From a candidate division LCP-89 bacterium B3_LCP (GTDB taxonomy: Bacteria; Electryoneota; B3-LCP): a stretch of 64,000 nucleotides of DNA. The notes under the pieces were generated by a model that was not told the DNA's origin, searched no databases, and saw nothing but the letters and a program-made list of their open reading frames with translations. The translations under genes and the position numbers were made by a program. The DNA lies in contig NJBN01000001.1 in the NCBI GenBank assembly GCA_005223185.1, positions 245,210 through 309,209 on the forward strand. The letters run 5' to 3'. Positions 18,127 through 26,426 of this stretch are shown here, piece by piece (within the stretch, counting starts at the first letter, position 1; each line of letters begins with the position of its first letter).

Positions 18127-19746
18127 TTGAAAAATCTTAAGACGACAAATCACGTTCGAAAATTTTCCTTAAATCTGTATCGGTATGATATAATACTGCT
18201 AAGTTTCATCTTTTTTTGCGCAATATTACTGAGATTGTACAGGTTGTTCGACCTTGACCTCTGGTTCGACGAGGTTGCGATCCTCTTTCAGACCGAGATG
18301 TCATTTGCAGAAATCTGGTCATTCAGTACCACTGAAAACTTTCCCCCATTTTACACATGGATGTTAAAAGTATGGGGCTACTTTAGTACAGATATTGGCT
18401 GGCTTCGATTTTTAAGTGCTATTTTTGGTTCTTTGATACCGCTGGTTTGTTATTTGATAGGGCGCGAGCTGTTTAACAGGAAGGAATCCCTGTACTTTGG
18501 GTTATTATGCGCTTTTTCCGTGCCACTAATCTATTATTCTCAAAATATTAGAATGTATTCCTTATTTGTCCTCCTATGCAGTCTTTCTTTTCTTGGCTTC
18601 ATTAAGGCGCTCAAAACGAACGCCTGGAAATATTGGGTGCTGGTAGCGGTATCCAACCTTTTGGGCTTTTATACTTTTCTGTTCATGGTGTTTGTGATGG
18701 CAGGTGAATTTCTGGTATTATTTTTCAGGGACAGATTCAGATTTACCAGGTATTCGCGTTTCCTCTACCTTCATCTATTAGTCTTTATCTTGATGCTATT
18801 CTGGATGGTTCCCTTTTTCGAAAGGTATATCAATCTAAGCAGAGAAGTTCAGGCTCATATTACACTTGGCCAAATAGCGAAAGTGTTCTTCTTCTTAGGT
18901 ACAGGCACCGATTTTTCAGATAAATATCTTTTAGCGTTCTTTCTTAATATCCCTTTTGCCCTTGGATTCATTATGGGAATACGGAGCTGGAAGGATAACA
19001 AACAAATCACGGCTTTGGCGATTTTATTCTGTTGCACCGTTCTATTTAGTTGTGTGTTATCTACTCTTGGTCCAACTATTCTCTATGGTCGGTATTTGTT
19101 ATTTTTACTCCCCATTTACTTTGCACTTATTCTGCACGGTTACAAAAGCGTAAAAAGCAAGATTTTGCGAACCGTTGTATTGAGCGCTGTATTTATCTCT
19201 CTGCTTTATTCAAACCTTTACTATTACACTCATTATCTTAAAGTTCACGATGATTTTCGTTATCTTTGGTATGAAGTGGAAAGAGTCGATGGCCATTCCT
19301 TTTCAAAAATTGCCAGGGAAGTAGAAAATCAAATCACCGAGCAGGAGATAATAGTCCATTATTCAGATCCAAGCATCAGGTCCTTCAGCTTTTTCCCTTT
19401 CTTGTATTATCACGGAAGAGAGCAACCCGAATATATTTATTCCAAGGACGACTTGCCACAGCATGCCGGTTATCAGTATTTGAGAACCGGGGAACGACTT
19501 GGAAGTTTGGATGAATTAGCTGAATTACCAAAAGGTATTTGGGTTATCACATTAAATTCCTCGACTATTCTGACTGATTATGAGACTCTCGTTGAAACAA
19601 CGAGACAATCTTGGATTCATCATGATAACTTGCCCGGTGAGCTCGACTATTTCGGCTATAAGTATAACCAAAGCTCATCGATTGGCGGTGTAACTGCAGC
19701 CCATTTCATATTGTCTGATGAGGAAAAACACCAGGTAGATAAATAG
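18127..19746 (+). CDS. Polytopic GT-C-type membrane glycosyltransferase (GT39/ArnT-like)
   Basis: The 539-aa protein has about 10-11 membrane helices. After the first helix comes LYRLFDLDLWFDEV, the LxxDExW-like acidic motif of GT39/ArnT-type transferases, followed by TENFPPFYTWMLKVW and a long hydrophobic core. The last 150 residues are soluble. It probably transfers a sugar from a polyprenyl carrier outside the cytoplasm. The start is uncertain: TTG 18127 is the only usable start before Met58 and has no clear Shine-Dalgarno site. It is a second GT-C enzyme of the same island and differs strongly from the one at 12792-14717. Confidence 0.77.
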   Translation: MKNLKTTNHVRKFSLNLYRYDIILLSFIFFCAILLRLYRLFDLDLWFDEVAILFQTEMSFAEIWSFSTTENFPPFYTWMLKVWGYFSTDIGWLRFLSAIFGSLIPLVCYLIGRELFNRKESLYFGLLCAFSVPLIYYSQNIRMYSLFVLLCSLSFLGFIKALKTNAWKYWVLVAVSNLLGFYTFLFMVFVMAGEFLVLFFRDRFRFTRYSRFLYLHLLVFILMLFWMVPFFERYINLSREVQAHITLGQIAKVFFFLGTGTDFSDKYLLAFFLNIPFALGFIMGIRSWKDNKQITALAILFCCTVLFSCVLSTLGPTILYGRYLLFLLPIYFALILHGYKSVKSKILRTVVLSAVFISLLYSNLYYYTHYLKVHDDFRYLWYEVERVDGHSFSKIAREVENQITEQEIIVHYSDPSIRSFSFFPFLYYHGREQPEYIYSKDDLPQHAGYQYLRTGERLGSLDELAELPKGIWVITLNSSTILTDYETLVETTRQSWIHHDNLPGELDYFGYKYNQSSSIGGVTAAHFILSDEEKHQVDK

Positions 19747-19810
19747 ATAATATCATTTTAGAGTTAGAATTTAGAAGGAATACAGCAGGAGAGAAGCCTA
19801 AGAGCCATCC

Positions 19811-20443
19811 ATGCCAACTCACGATCCCGGCTACTTCAGTAACATTCGTCCCGAGATAATAGAATTTGTTCCACAGGACGTTAAGAAAGTCTTGGAGGTT
19901 GGCTGTGGCTATGGTTTTTTTGGGGCGATGATTAAACAGAGGAACGGTGCTGAGGTCTGGGGAGTGGAATCGAATATTGACGCGGCGGCAGAAGCGGTCG
20001 GGAGGTTGGATAAAGTCGTTGAAGATAACTTCGAAGAGGGTTTAGATCTACCTGCGGGCTACTTCGACTGTCTGGTGTTCAATGATGTTTTGGAACATTT
20101 AGTCGAACCGGAAGAAGCACTGGAATACGGCAAAACACTGCTCAGTGAAGGAGGGGTGGTTGTCGCTTCCATCCCCAATGTGCGGTACATCAAGAACGTA
20201 GTACATCTCGTCTTTGGAGGAGATTGGAAATATACTCAAGACGGTATCTTAGATAGAACACACCTGCGCTTTTTCACGCACAAGAGTATTATCCGATTAA
20301 TTGGTGAGTTGGGTGGTGAAATACTGGCTGTAAAAGGCATAAATCCCACCAGGAGCAAGTTTTTTAAGTTGTTCAATATCATCCTATTCAAGCGCTTCGA
20401 CGATATGAAATACATGCAAATCGTCACCGTTTTCAGATTTTAA
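19811..20443 (+). CDS. Class I SAM-dependent methyltransferase
   Basis: A 210-aa soluble protein with motif I VLEVGCGYGFFG at about 27-38, the acidic end of strand 2 (VWGVESN), and FDCLVFNDVLEHLVEPEEAL as motif IV/post-motif, all in Methyltransf_23/11 order. LRFFTHKSI is typical of this group. Such enzymes next to glycosyltransferases often methylate sugars or the carrier-linked glycan. It lies 64 bases after the GT-C gene and 23 bases before the next membrane transferase, so it is part of the same glycan island. Substrate unknown. Confidence 0.85.
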   Translation: MPTHDPGYFSNIRPEIIEFVPQDVKKVLEVGCGYGFFGAMIKQRNGAEVWGVESNIDAAAEAVGRLDKVVEDNFEEGLDLPAGYFDCLVFNDVLEHLVEPEEALEYGKTLLSEGGVVVASIPNVRYIKNVVHLVFGGDWKYTQDGILDRTHLRFFTHKSIIRLIGELGGEILAVKGINPTRSKFFKLFNIILFKRFDDMKYMQIVTVFRF

Positions 20444-20466
20444 CTAACTTCAAAGGAGACCAGGTA

Positions 20467-22137
20467 ATGTTGGTAGAACCATCGGATAAAAAAGTCAGGG
20501 ACAGAAAATTTGGATTCTTAAAGAGTTGGTGGGGAATCATTTATATCATCATCGTGTCATACGCTTTGATCGTAATGACGGTATTTCCCAAATGGACGGT
20601 TGATGATGCCTACATATTATATCGGTACGCGCACAATTTAGCCGATCATTCAGAGCTTACCTGGAATGTCGGCGAAGATCCTATTGAAGGATACACAGGT
20701 ATCGCTTTACCAGTCATATTGGCTCTTTTTGCCAAACTGGGAATATCCCCTCTGGTTATGAGTAAGATAATCGGTATAATCTTTTATTTTGTGAGTGGTT
20801 TCGTCCTTCATCTATTACTGCGAAAATTAAAAGTTCAAAGGCTGGCTCACGCAATCGTCTTGATACTTTATTTTACTGCTCCTTTTAATTTTGTTCACGC
20901 TTGGAGCGGAATGGAGACAACTTTTTTCGGCGCAATCCTGCTGGTATGTATTTATGCTCTATTCAGCAACTTAACCCCATCTGATAAAAGAGGTCCCAAA
21001 GAAGCCGGATTGATTTTACTACTGCTATTTGCTGGCTTCGTCCGACCGGAAGGAGTTATATTAGCTGTGATGTCTTTTATTGCACTGGCATACTACAAGA
21101 GAAAATACGACAGGAATGAGTTTTGGCGCTTTATTGTTCGTTTCTGTATTCTATTTGTGATTCCAGGCTTCATATATTTTATCTGCAGATGGCAATATTA
21201 TGGCCAGTTTTTCCCCAATACATTCTATGCGAAAGACAGTCCAACTATTTTTGAAAAATGGTCTATAATCAAGTTAGCTATATTTTCGATATTCTACCTG
21301 GCAATTCCCACCATAGGTTGCATAATATTAAACTCGATAAATCTCAAAGCAGTAATAGCGCAAGTTAAAGGTCGGTATTCTTTCCTGATGAAGCCGGAGT
21401 TCCTAATCGCCGGTTTTGCCGTTCTTGCTTTTGCAGTGTTGGTAAACTTTCAATACCTTCGCTCACGGCTATTAATGAATTTCGAATTCCGCTTTTTTGT
21501 GCCGTTTTTCTCCATCTCTTTGATCTTTTTAGGTGTTTTTTTAAGTTTAGGTTTTCATGCGCTTAAGGAAGTTAGGCATAATAAACCCATGATGTATCGG
21601 ATAATCGGGACCGCGACGATTATTCTCTTCGCGGTTCAACTATTAGTCAACGTCAATCAGTTAAAAAAGTACGTGTATTTGAAGACTGCCTATAAAAGCA
21701 TGATAGATGAAGAGCATATTCCGGCGGGTACATTTCTCAGGGAAAGTGTACCTTCTGACGAATGGTTGATCGTTATACATGATACGGGCGCTATTCCGTA
21801 TTACTCCGGACTTAAGACCGTTGATTTCAGCCGCTTGAATGACGAAGTGCTTTTAAAAAAGGATCTATCCACCTCTGAAATTCTGGATTATTTTTATTCA
21901 TTCAATGCCGGTGCAGTTGTTATTACAAGTTACGAGTGGGATAAAATCCACCAACCCTGGATTTACGGACCTGAAGCGGAACTTATCGCCAGTGATCCGC
22001 GCTTTGAGCAGTACGTTCTGGTTAAAAAATATAAAGCAGACGTCCCACCTGAGAGTCCTGCCCACGATTATTTCTTGTTTCTATTTCTACGTAAAGATTT
22101 AAGCGAATTGTTAGATGCTCCTTTAACAAATTCCTAA
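20467..22137 (+). CDS. Polytopic membrane glycosyltransferase (AftB-like GT-C fold)
   Basis: The 556-aa protein has about 10 membrane helices. Its first extracytoplasmic loop reads WTVDDAYILYRYAHNLADHS followed by WNVGEDPIEGYTG; this DDAxIxxRYAxNLxxxxxxxWNxGExxEGYT pattern is shared with AftB-like polyprenyl-phosphate sugar transferases. The C-terminal 170 residues are soluble. A good Shine-Dalgarno (AAAGGAGA at 20452-20459) precedes ATG 20467. It probably adds a sugar residue to an exported glycan. This is the last gene of the island that separates the two mutase subunits. Confidence 0.78.
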   Translation: MLVEPSDKKVRDRKFGFLKSWWGIIYIIIVSYALIVMTVFPKWTVDDAYILYRYAHNLADHSELTWNVGEDPIEGYTGIALPVILALFAKLGISPLVMSKIIGIIFYFVSGFVLHLLLRKLKVQRLAHAIVLILYFTAPFNFVHAWSGMETTFFGAILLVCIYALFSNLTPSDKRGPKEAGLILLLLFAGFVRPEGVILAVMSFIALAYYKRKYDRNEFWRFIVRFCILFVIPGFIYFICRWQYYGQFFPNTFYAKDSPTIFEKWSIIKLAIFSIFYLAIPTIGCIILNSINLKAVIAQVKGRYSFLMKPEFLIAGFAVLAFAVLVNFQYLRSRLLMNFEFRFFVPFFSISLIFLGVFLSLGFHALKEVRHNKPMMYRIIGTATIILFAVQLLVNVNQLKKYVYLKTAYKSMIDEEHIPAGTFLRESVPSDEWLIVIHDTGAIPYYSGLKTVDFSRLNDEVLLKKDLSTSEILDYFYSFNAGAVVITSYEWDKIHQPWIYGPEAELIASDPRFEQYVLVKKYKADVPPESPAHDYFLFLFLRKDLSELLDAPLTNS

Positions 22138-22258
22138 AAAACATGGGTGTGCCCCTATGAACAATAAAAAGCATCGATTCGTCACTGAATGGCACACTAC
22201 GCATAATACTAAAAAAAAAGAACAATAATCTGATAAATCACAACTGGTCTTTACTACC

Positions 22259-22669
22259 ATGAACCACAAGATACGCATTCTGATCGCCAAGCCGGGCTTA
22301 GATGGGCACGACCGTGGTGCCAAAGTTATGGCATCCGCTTTTCGCGATGCCGGTTTCGAAGTGATTTACGCGGGGCTGCGGCAAACGCCGGAAATGATAG
22401 TTGAAGCCGCCATGCAAGAGGACGTGGACGTTATCGGTCTATCAATTCTATCCGGAGCACACATGACCCTGTTTACCCGCGTAAACGAGTTGATGAAAGA
22501 ACATGAGATGACCGATGTACTCCTCACTGGTGGTGGTATTATATCCCCGGACGACATCGAGGAGCTGGGAAAGATCGGTGTCGGCAAACTTTTTGGCCCT
22601 GGCACACCGACTCAGGAAGCAGTTGACTACATAAAGCAGTGGGTTGAATCTGAACGAAACGTAACTTAG
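22259..22669 (+). CDS. B12-binding small subunit of acyl-CoA mutase
   Basis: A 136-aa stand-alone cobalamin-binding domain. The base-off/His-on signature D15-x-H17-x-x-G20 lies in [10 protein letters not shown], with H17 as the lower cobalt ligand. The SxL and GG segments that hold the nucleotide tail are visible as LSILSGAH (60-67) and LTGGGII (87-93). It is the natural partner of the large subunit at 11014-12678, although some 9.6 kb now separate them. Specificity lies in the large subunit, so this could be called IcmB- or McmA2-like. The stop is 10 bases before glnA. Confidence 0.93.
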   Translation: MNHKIRILIAKPGLDGHDRGAKVMASAFRDAGFEVIYAGLRQTPEMIVEAAMQEDVDVIGLSILSGAHMTLFTRVNELMKEHEMTDVLLTGGGIISPDDIEELGKIGVGKLFGPGTPTQEAVDYIKQWVESERNVT

Positions 22670-22679
22670 AGGGGGTTGC

Positions 22680-23999
22680 ATGACAAGCGAAGAAGTACTG
22701 AAAGTCGTAAATGACGAAAAGATATCCATAATTCGCCTCTGGTTTACCGATATCTTAGGGCAGTTGCGAGGTTTTGCCATAACACCACGCGAGCTTCCCA
22801 TGGCAATGGAAACGGGGATGGGCTTTGATGGGTCATCCGTCGAAGGATTTGCCCGCATTCATGAAAGCGATCTGATGGCACTTCCGGATCCATCGACCTT
22901 TAAGATTTTAGGAGATGAGGTTGGTGAATTTCGTTCCGCTATCATGTTCTGCGACCTGAAAACACCAGAAGGAGCGCCTTTTGAGGGTGATACGCGTTAC
23001 GTCCTGCGCCGTAATTTAGAAAAGATCGCCGCTGATGGTCTGACATACTACGTAGGACCCGAACTGGAATACTTCTATTTTGAGGATGAACACGATGTGA
23101 AAGTACTGGACGAAGTGGGTTACTTTGACGCTTCAATAGTGAGCCAGGGAACAATCTTGCGTAAGAAAACCATTCAGGTGCTGGAAACCCTGGGTATCAA
23201 GGTAGAATATTCTCACCACGAGGTGGCTCCGTCTCAGCATGAGATTGATCTCCGTTATGGTAACGCATTGGATATGGCAGATAAGGTTATCACCTATCGC
23301 TTCATGGTAAAGGAGATAGCTCGCCAGAACGGCGTATACGCAACCTTTATGCCCAAACCGATCTTCGGTGAGAACGGCAGCGGCATGCACGTTCACCAAT
23401 CGATCTTTAAGAACGATAGCAACCTCTTCTTCGCAGCGGATGCCGATTATCATCTCTCTGAATTCGCTCAATCATATATTGCCGGAATCCTGAAACACGT
23501 GCGTGAGATTACTGCGGTATTGAATCAATGGGTAAACTCCTACAAACGTCTGGTGCCCGGCTATGAAGCGCCTGTTTACATCTCCTGGGGGCAGAAGAAC
23601 CGGTCGGCGTTGGTCAGAGTGCCCAGCTACCGCAGCGGCAGGGAAAAATCCACCAGAATAGAATTACGCAGCCCTGATCCGGTATGCAACCCTTACTTAG
23701 CTTTTTCAGTAATGTTGGCAGCGGGCATGAAGGGAGTCAAGGATAAGTACACCCTATCCGATCCCATAGAAGAGAATATATATGAGATGACCGCAGCATC
23801 TCGAGTTGAGCAGAACATAGAAACCCTGCCCGGTGATCTCTACGAAGCAGTACAGGAGCTGACTAACAGCGAACTGATGCGGGAGACGTTGGGTGATCAC
23901 GTCTTCAACAAGTTCGTTGATAACAAATTAATAGAATGGGATCGCTATCGGGGGATTGTTTCGCAGTATGAATTGAAGAAATACCTTCCCATTATGTAA
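22680..23999 (+). CDS. glnA: Glutamine synthetase, type I-alpha-like
   Basis: The 439-aa enzyme makes glutamine from glutamate, ammonia and ATP. Visible motifs are GFDGSSVEGFARIHESD (49-65), GPELEYFYF (metal and glutamate site), HHEVAPSQHEID, the ATP-binding KPIFGENGSGMHVHQS, and NSYKRLVPGYEAPV. The length and lack of the KNLYDLP adenylylation segment (here EENIYEMT) fit the GSI-alpha group of Firmicutes, Thermotogae and archaea, regulated by feedback rather than by adenylylation. Shine-Dalgarno GAGGGGG lies at 22670-22676, just before ATG 22680. It follows the mutase small subunit by 10 bases. Confidence 0.95.
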   Translation: MTSEEVLKVVNDEKISIIRLWFTDILGQLRGFAITPRELPMAMETGMGFDGSSVEGFARIHESDLMALPDPSTFKILGDEVGEFRSAIMFCDLKTPEGAPFEGDTRYVLRRNLEKIAADGLTYYVGPELEYFYFEDEHDVKVLDEVGYFDASIVSQGTILRKKTIQVLETLGIKVEYSHHEVAPSQHEIDLRYGNALDMADKVITYRFMVKEIARQNGVYATFMPKPIFGENGSGMHVHQSIFKNDSNLFFAADADYHLSEFAQSYIAGILKHVREITAVLNQWVNSYKRLVPGYEAPVYISWGQKNRSALVRVPSYRSGREKSTRIELRSPDPVCNPYLAFSVMLAAGMKGVKDKYTLSDPIEENIYEMTAASRVEQNIETLPGDLYEAVQELTNSELMRETLGDHVFNKFVDNKLIEWDRYRGIVSQYELKKYLPIM

Positions 24000-24037
24000 G
24001 TATCGATATTATTCTGAATACACCAACTTAACAAAGA

Positions 24038-24460
24038 ATGATTAATGACTACGTGAACGCAGAACTGATGGGTGCTAAGAAATTCCATGGACACCTGGGA
24101 CCGTACCTGGTGATCGGTATGCGAATGGGGCATTTAATCAGTTCTGTCTTGGGGGATAAACCTTTCAGTTACAGGATTCATGCTTCTGTAGGTTGGAACC
24201 CACCGCCTTCGTGTGTGATTGATGGGCTTCAATTAACGACTCCCTGTACGGTTGGCAACTCTATGATTAGAGTGGAGGAACTGGGTGATATCGAAGCATG
24301 GGCAAAAATGGATGCACGCGAAGTGAAACTCAGGTTGATACCGCAAGTGCGGAAGAGAATAGATGAGGAGACCACCAAGGAAAATGAAGAGACCTTCGCG
24401 GGGGAGATCTGGGAAGCAGGCATTGAAGAACTATTCGAGCTGCATATGAGTTCTTCATGA
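24038..24460 (+). CDS. FmdE-domain protein without C-terminal zinc ribbon
   Basis: The 140-aa protein matches the FmdE family: FHGHLGPYLVIGMRMG at about 16-31 with the conserved HGHxGP motif, and CVIDGLQLTTPCTVGN at about 59-74 with the two cysteines of the C.xDGxQ..T.CT.GN motif. In methanogens this family is subunit E of formylmethanofuran dehydrogenase; bacterial copies have unclear roles, often linked to molybdenum or tungsten metabolism. It lacks the C-terminal zinc ribbon of longer members. Its stop overlaps the start of the next membrane protein by 4 bases (ATGA), so the two are translationally coupled. Confidence 0.85.
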   Translation: MINDYVNAELMGAKKFHGHLGPYLVIGMRMGHLISSVLGDKPFSYRIHASVGWNPPPSCVIDGLQLTTPCTVGNSMIRVEELGDIEAWAKMDAREVKLRLIPQVRKRIDEETTKENEETFAGEIWEAGIEELFELHMSSS

Positions 24461-24978
24461 TACCTATACGTTCGATCACCATTTCAGCTTTTCTTATCGC
24501 TGCTGGGATAGCTTCATCTTTCCTGGCACATATAACCGGTATAGGTGGGAGAATCTTCCTGCCTCTTCACTACCCGGCACTGTTAGCAGGTTTGTTATTC
24601 GGCTGGCGTATGGGTATTACAGTCGGTTTGCTGACACCATTGATGAGTGCCATTTTAACGGGAATGCCACCCTTGATTCCCAGCGCGATATTAATGGTTC
24701 CCGAATTGGTTGTGTACGGTTTATGTTCAGGTCTGCTGCGAAAATATACTGGTCTTTATCCAGCTTTATTGATTTCCCAGATTATGGGAAGATTAGCATG
24801 GGGGGCGGCAGTTTTATTATTGACACCCTTAATAGGTTTGCAGATACCAGTTGTGCCCGCATTGATTACGGGTTTGGTCATGGGATTACCAGGAATAATT
24901 GGGCAGATAATCCTCATACCCTTGTTGGTAGTAAGATTGGAAAGATCAGGATTGGTGATAAAACCTGTTCGGGATTAG
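24457..24978 (+). CDS. ECF-transporter S-component-like membrane protein
   Basis: The 173-aa protein has about six hydrophobic helices and almost no loops. ITISAFLIAAGI at the start, LLAGLLFGWRMGITVGLLTP in the middle and GLVMGLPGIIGQ near the end resemble S components of energy-coupling-factor vitamin/metal transporters (BioY/ThiT/FolT-like group). No EcfA or EcfT gene is in the window, so it would share a common energy module encoded elsewhere. The 4-base overlap with the FmdE gene hints that the substrate is a metal or cofactor precursor used by that protein. Substrate unknown. Confidence 0.7.
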   Translation: MIPIRSITISAFLIAAGIASSFLAHITGIGGRIFLPLHYPALLAGLLFGWRMGITVGLLTPLMSAILTGMPPLIPSAILMVPELVVYGLCSGLLRKYTGLYPALLISQIMGRLAWGAAVLLLTPLIGLQIPVVPALITGLVMGLPGIIGQIILIPLLVVRLERSGLVIKPVRD

Positions 24979-24995
24979 TTTATTAGAAGTATAAA

Positions 24996-25027
24996 AAAAA
25001 TGGGCTGCATTTAAGCAGCCCATTTTT
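24996..25027. terminator. Bidirectional intrinsic terminator
   Basis: A perfect 13-bp stem (24996-25008 and 25015-25027) with a 6-base loop has an A tract on one side and a T tract on the other. It lies between the end of the plus-strand S component (24978) and the end of the minus-strand barrel gene (25051), so it can end transcription from both directions. Confidence 0.92.
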
Positions 25028-25050
25028 AGTTTTTATAGTGCATTTCGGTG

Positions 25051-26178
25051 CTACTGCACACCAAGTTCCTGCTTAAGCTGTTCTAATTCTTCTTCAGCTT
25101 TCTTCCTCTCAGCCTTGATCTTTTCAAGCTCCAGGTCAATGTATTCAAGCCCTTCCTGCTCATCTACCACCCATTCAAATAGACTCTTCCGTTCACGCAG
25201 CATTTTTCGTAGTGTCTTAGGATCGTCCACAGTGGAAAATGTGGGTTGTTTGTAGAACGTAGTCGAAGGATTGAACGAGATCACGCCATTCATTCGCCAG
25301 GAAGGATAGTTTGGCAGTTCACCGGGCAGTACAGGAGTTGAGCGTTCATCTTCCTGGTACAAGAGAATGTCTGCTGCTAAAGTTAAACTCACCCCATAGA
25401 ACATCTTGTAGCGCAGACCTGGCGTCATCCAGATGGAGTTTTCACGACTGTAAATAAATTCTTTAGGATAATTTGTGAAGAAGGAACCACTGTTTTCCAG
25501 ATAGAAATCGAACATCCTGGTCGGGTACACGCAGGCTAAACCGTAGATGAGTTCCTGGGAAGCTTTGAACATGCTGGTATCGATACCTGCGTCATTGTGA
25601 TTGAGGTAACCCAGGTTGAAATGAACCGCCAGGGCGTTCTCTTCGTACAGAGGATTCGAGAAATAGGAAATCATTATGTCCATTTCCCATTCGATGCCGC
25701 TGCTCACGTATGGTTCTAAGTAGATATTATCTACGATGCCGGTACGGTAGCGAAGCTGGTTTAGAATTCCGAACTTGAAGTAGTTATTCCCGATGGTGAA
25801 GGGGAAATTACCCACCTTCACGCGAATATAGGTGTCATCGGGGATCTGTTCTAAATTATTGGGATTACGTGCGGATAGGTTAAGATCCTGGTACAGAATC
25901 TGAGTGAGTCCCAGTTCCACGTGCTTGGTGAAGCCGAAGTTGAAGGATACGGCTCCAGTACCGTTGCTAAGTGTGTAATTATTTAAGCTCTTAGCAAAGG
26001 CGCGGGTATGGAGTTTAATGTTCAATGCACCCGGTGGCAGCAGAGTTGGAAACTGAACCATAGTCAAGCCTTTGCCGCCGCTAAACTGCGTTGCACCAGC
26101 AGGCAGAGTCGAAATCAACAGTATCGCCAGAACGGCTATAATCAGGACGAGGCGGAAGCCCCCTTTACGCGTACTCAT
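25051..26178 (-). CDS. Secreted outer-membrane beta-barrel-like protein with C-terminal coiled coil
   Basis: The 375-aa protein has a basic N-terminus and signal peptide (LVLIIAVLAILLISTLPAGA, cleavage after Ala-Thr region near residue 30). The body consists of alternating aromatic and polar strands such as FGFTKHVELGLTQILYQDL and YFKFGILNQLRYRTG, as in a small outer-membrane beta-barrel. The last about 50 residues form a charged helix (DLELEKIKAERKKAEEELEQ) that is probably a periplasmic coiled coil. No family is recognised with certainty. A strong AGGGGGG Shine-Dalgarno lies before the ATG, and a TTGACT-N17-TATCGT promoter lies at 26224-26252. It appears to be a single-gene transcript ending at the terminator near 25010. 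Confidence 0.75.
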   Translation of the reverse strand: MSTRKGGFRLVLIIAVLAILLISTLPAGATQFSGGKGLTMVQFPTLLPPGALNIKLHTRAFAKSLNNYTLSNGTGAVSFNFGFTKHVELGLTQILYQDLNLSARNPNNLEQIPDDTYIRVKVGNFPFTIGNNYFKFGILNQLRYRTGIVDNIYLEPYVSSGIEWEMDIMISYFSNPLYEENALAVHFNLGYLNHNDAGIDTSMFKASQELIYGLACVYPTRMFDFYLENSGSFFTNYPKEFIYSRENSIWMTPGLRYKMFYGVSLTLAADILLYQEDERSTPVLPGELPNYPSWRMNGVISFNPSTTFYKQPTFSTVDDPKTLRKMLRERKSLFEWVVDEQEGLEYIDLELEKIKAERKKAEEELEQLKQELGVQ

Positions 26179-26223
26179 CCTGTCCCCCCTTTAGGAAACG
26201 GTTATGTAGTTCATGTCGTTATA

Positions 26224-26252
26224 ACGATAAACAATAATCGCTGCCAAGTCAA
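26224..26252 (-). promoter_or_regulatory. sigma70-like promoter of the barrel gene
   Basis: Read on the minus strand, TTGACT (26252-26247) and TATCGT (26229-26224) are spaced by exactly 17 bases and lie about 45 bases before the ATG of the 25051-26178 gene. Confidence 0.6.
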
Positions 26253-26354
26253 GAAATAATTACCGTTTTTTATGCGTATTGAAATCTGTGGGGGAACAGA
26301 GAACAGATGGCAGAAAACAGAGGCTTTTATATTGTGAGTTGTACCCGATTCAAG

Positions 26355-26406
26355 GTAGCGCGGGGGCTTGCCCCCGCTTTGGGGTGCCCCACAGCTCTGC
26401 TGTGGG
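26355..26406. repeat. Pair of palindromic repeats, families A and B
   Basis: Family A (26355-26377) is a 23-base unit with an 8-bp GCGGGGGC/GCCCCCGC hairpin. The identical unit recurs at 31752-31774 and, inverted, at 40425-40447. Family B (26383-26406) is a CCCACAGC/GCTGTGGG hairpin after GGTGC; near copies are at 35669-35690 and 36121-36142. Both lie just after the 3' end of the 26427-29018 gene and may also help end its transcript. Confidence 0.85.
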
Positions 26407-26426
26407 AAAACGTTATCCTCCTCAGA

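Noticed and set aside
22157..22228. 23-codon basic open frame (ATG 22157) before the mutase small subunit
   Set aside because: No Shine-Dalgarno site and too short to judge; ends in a poly-A stretch.
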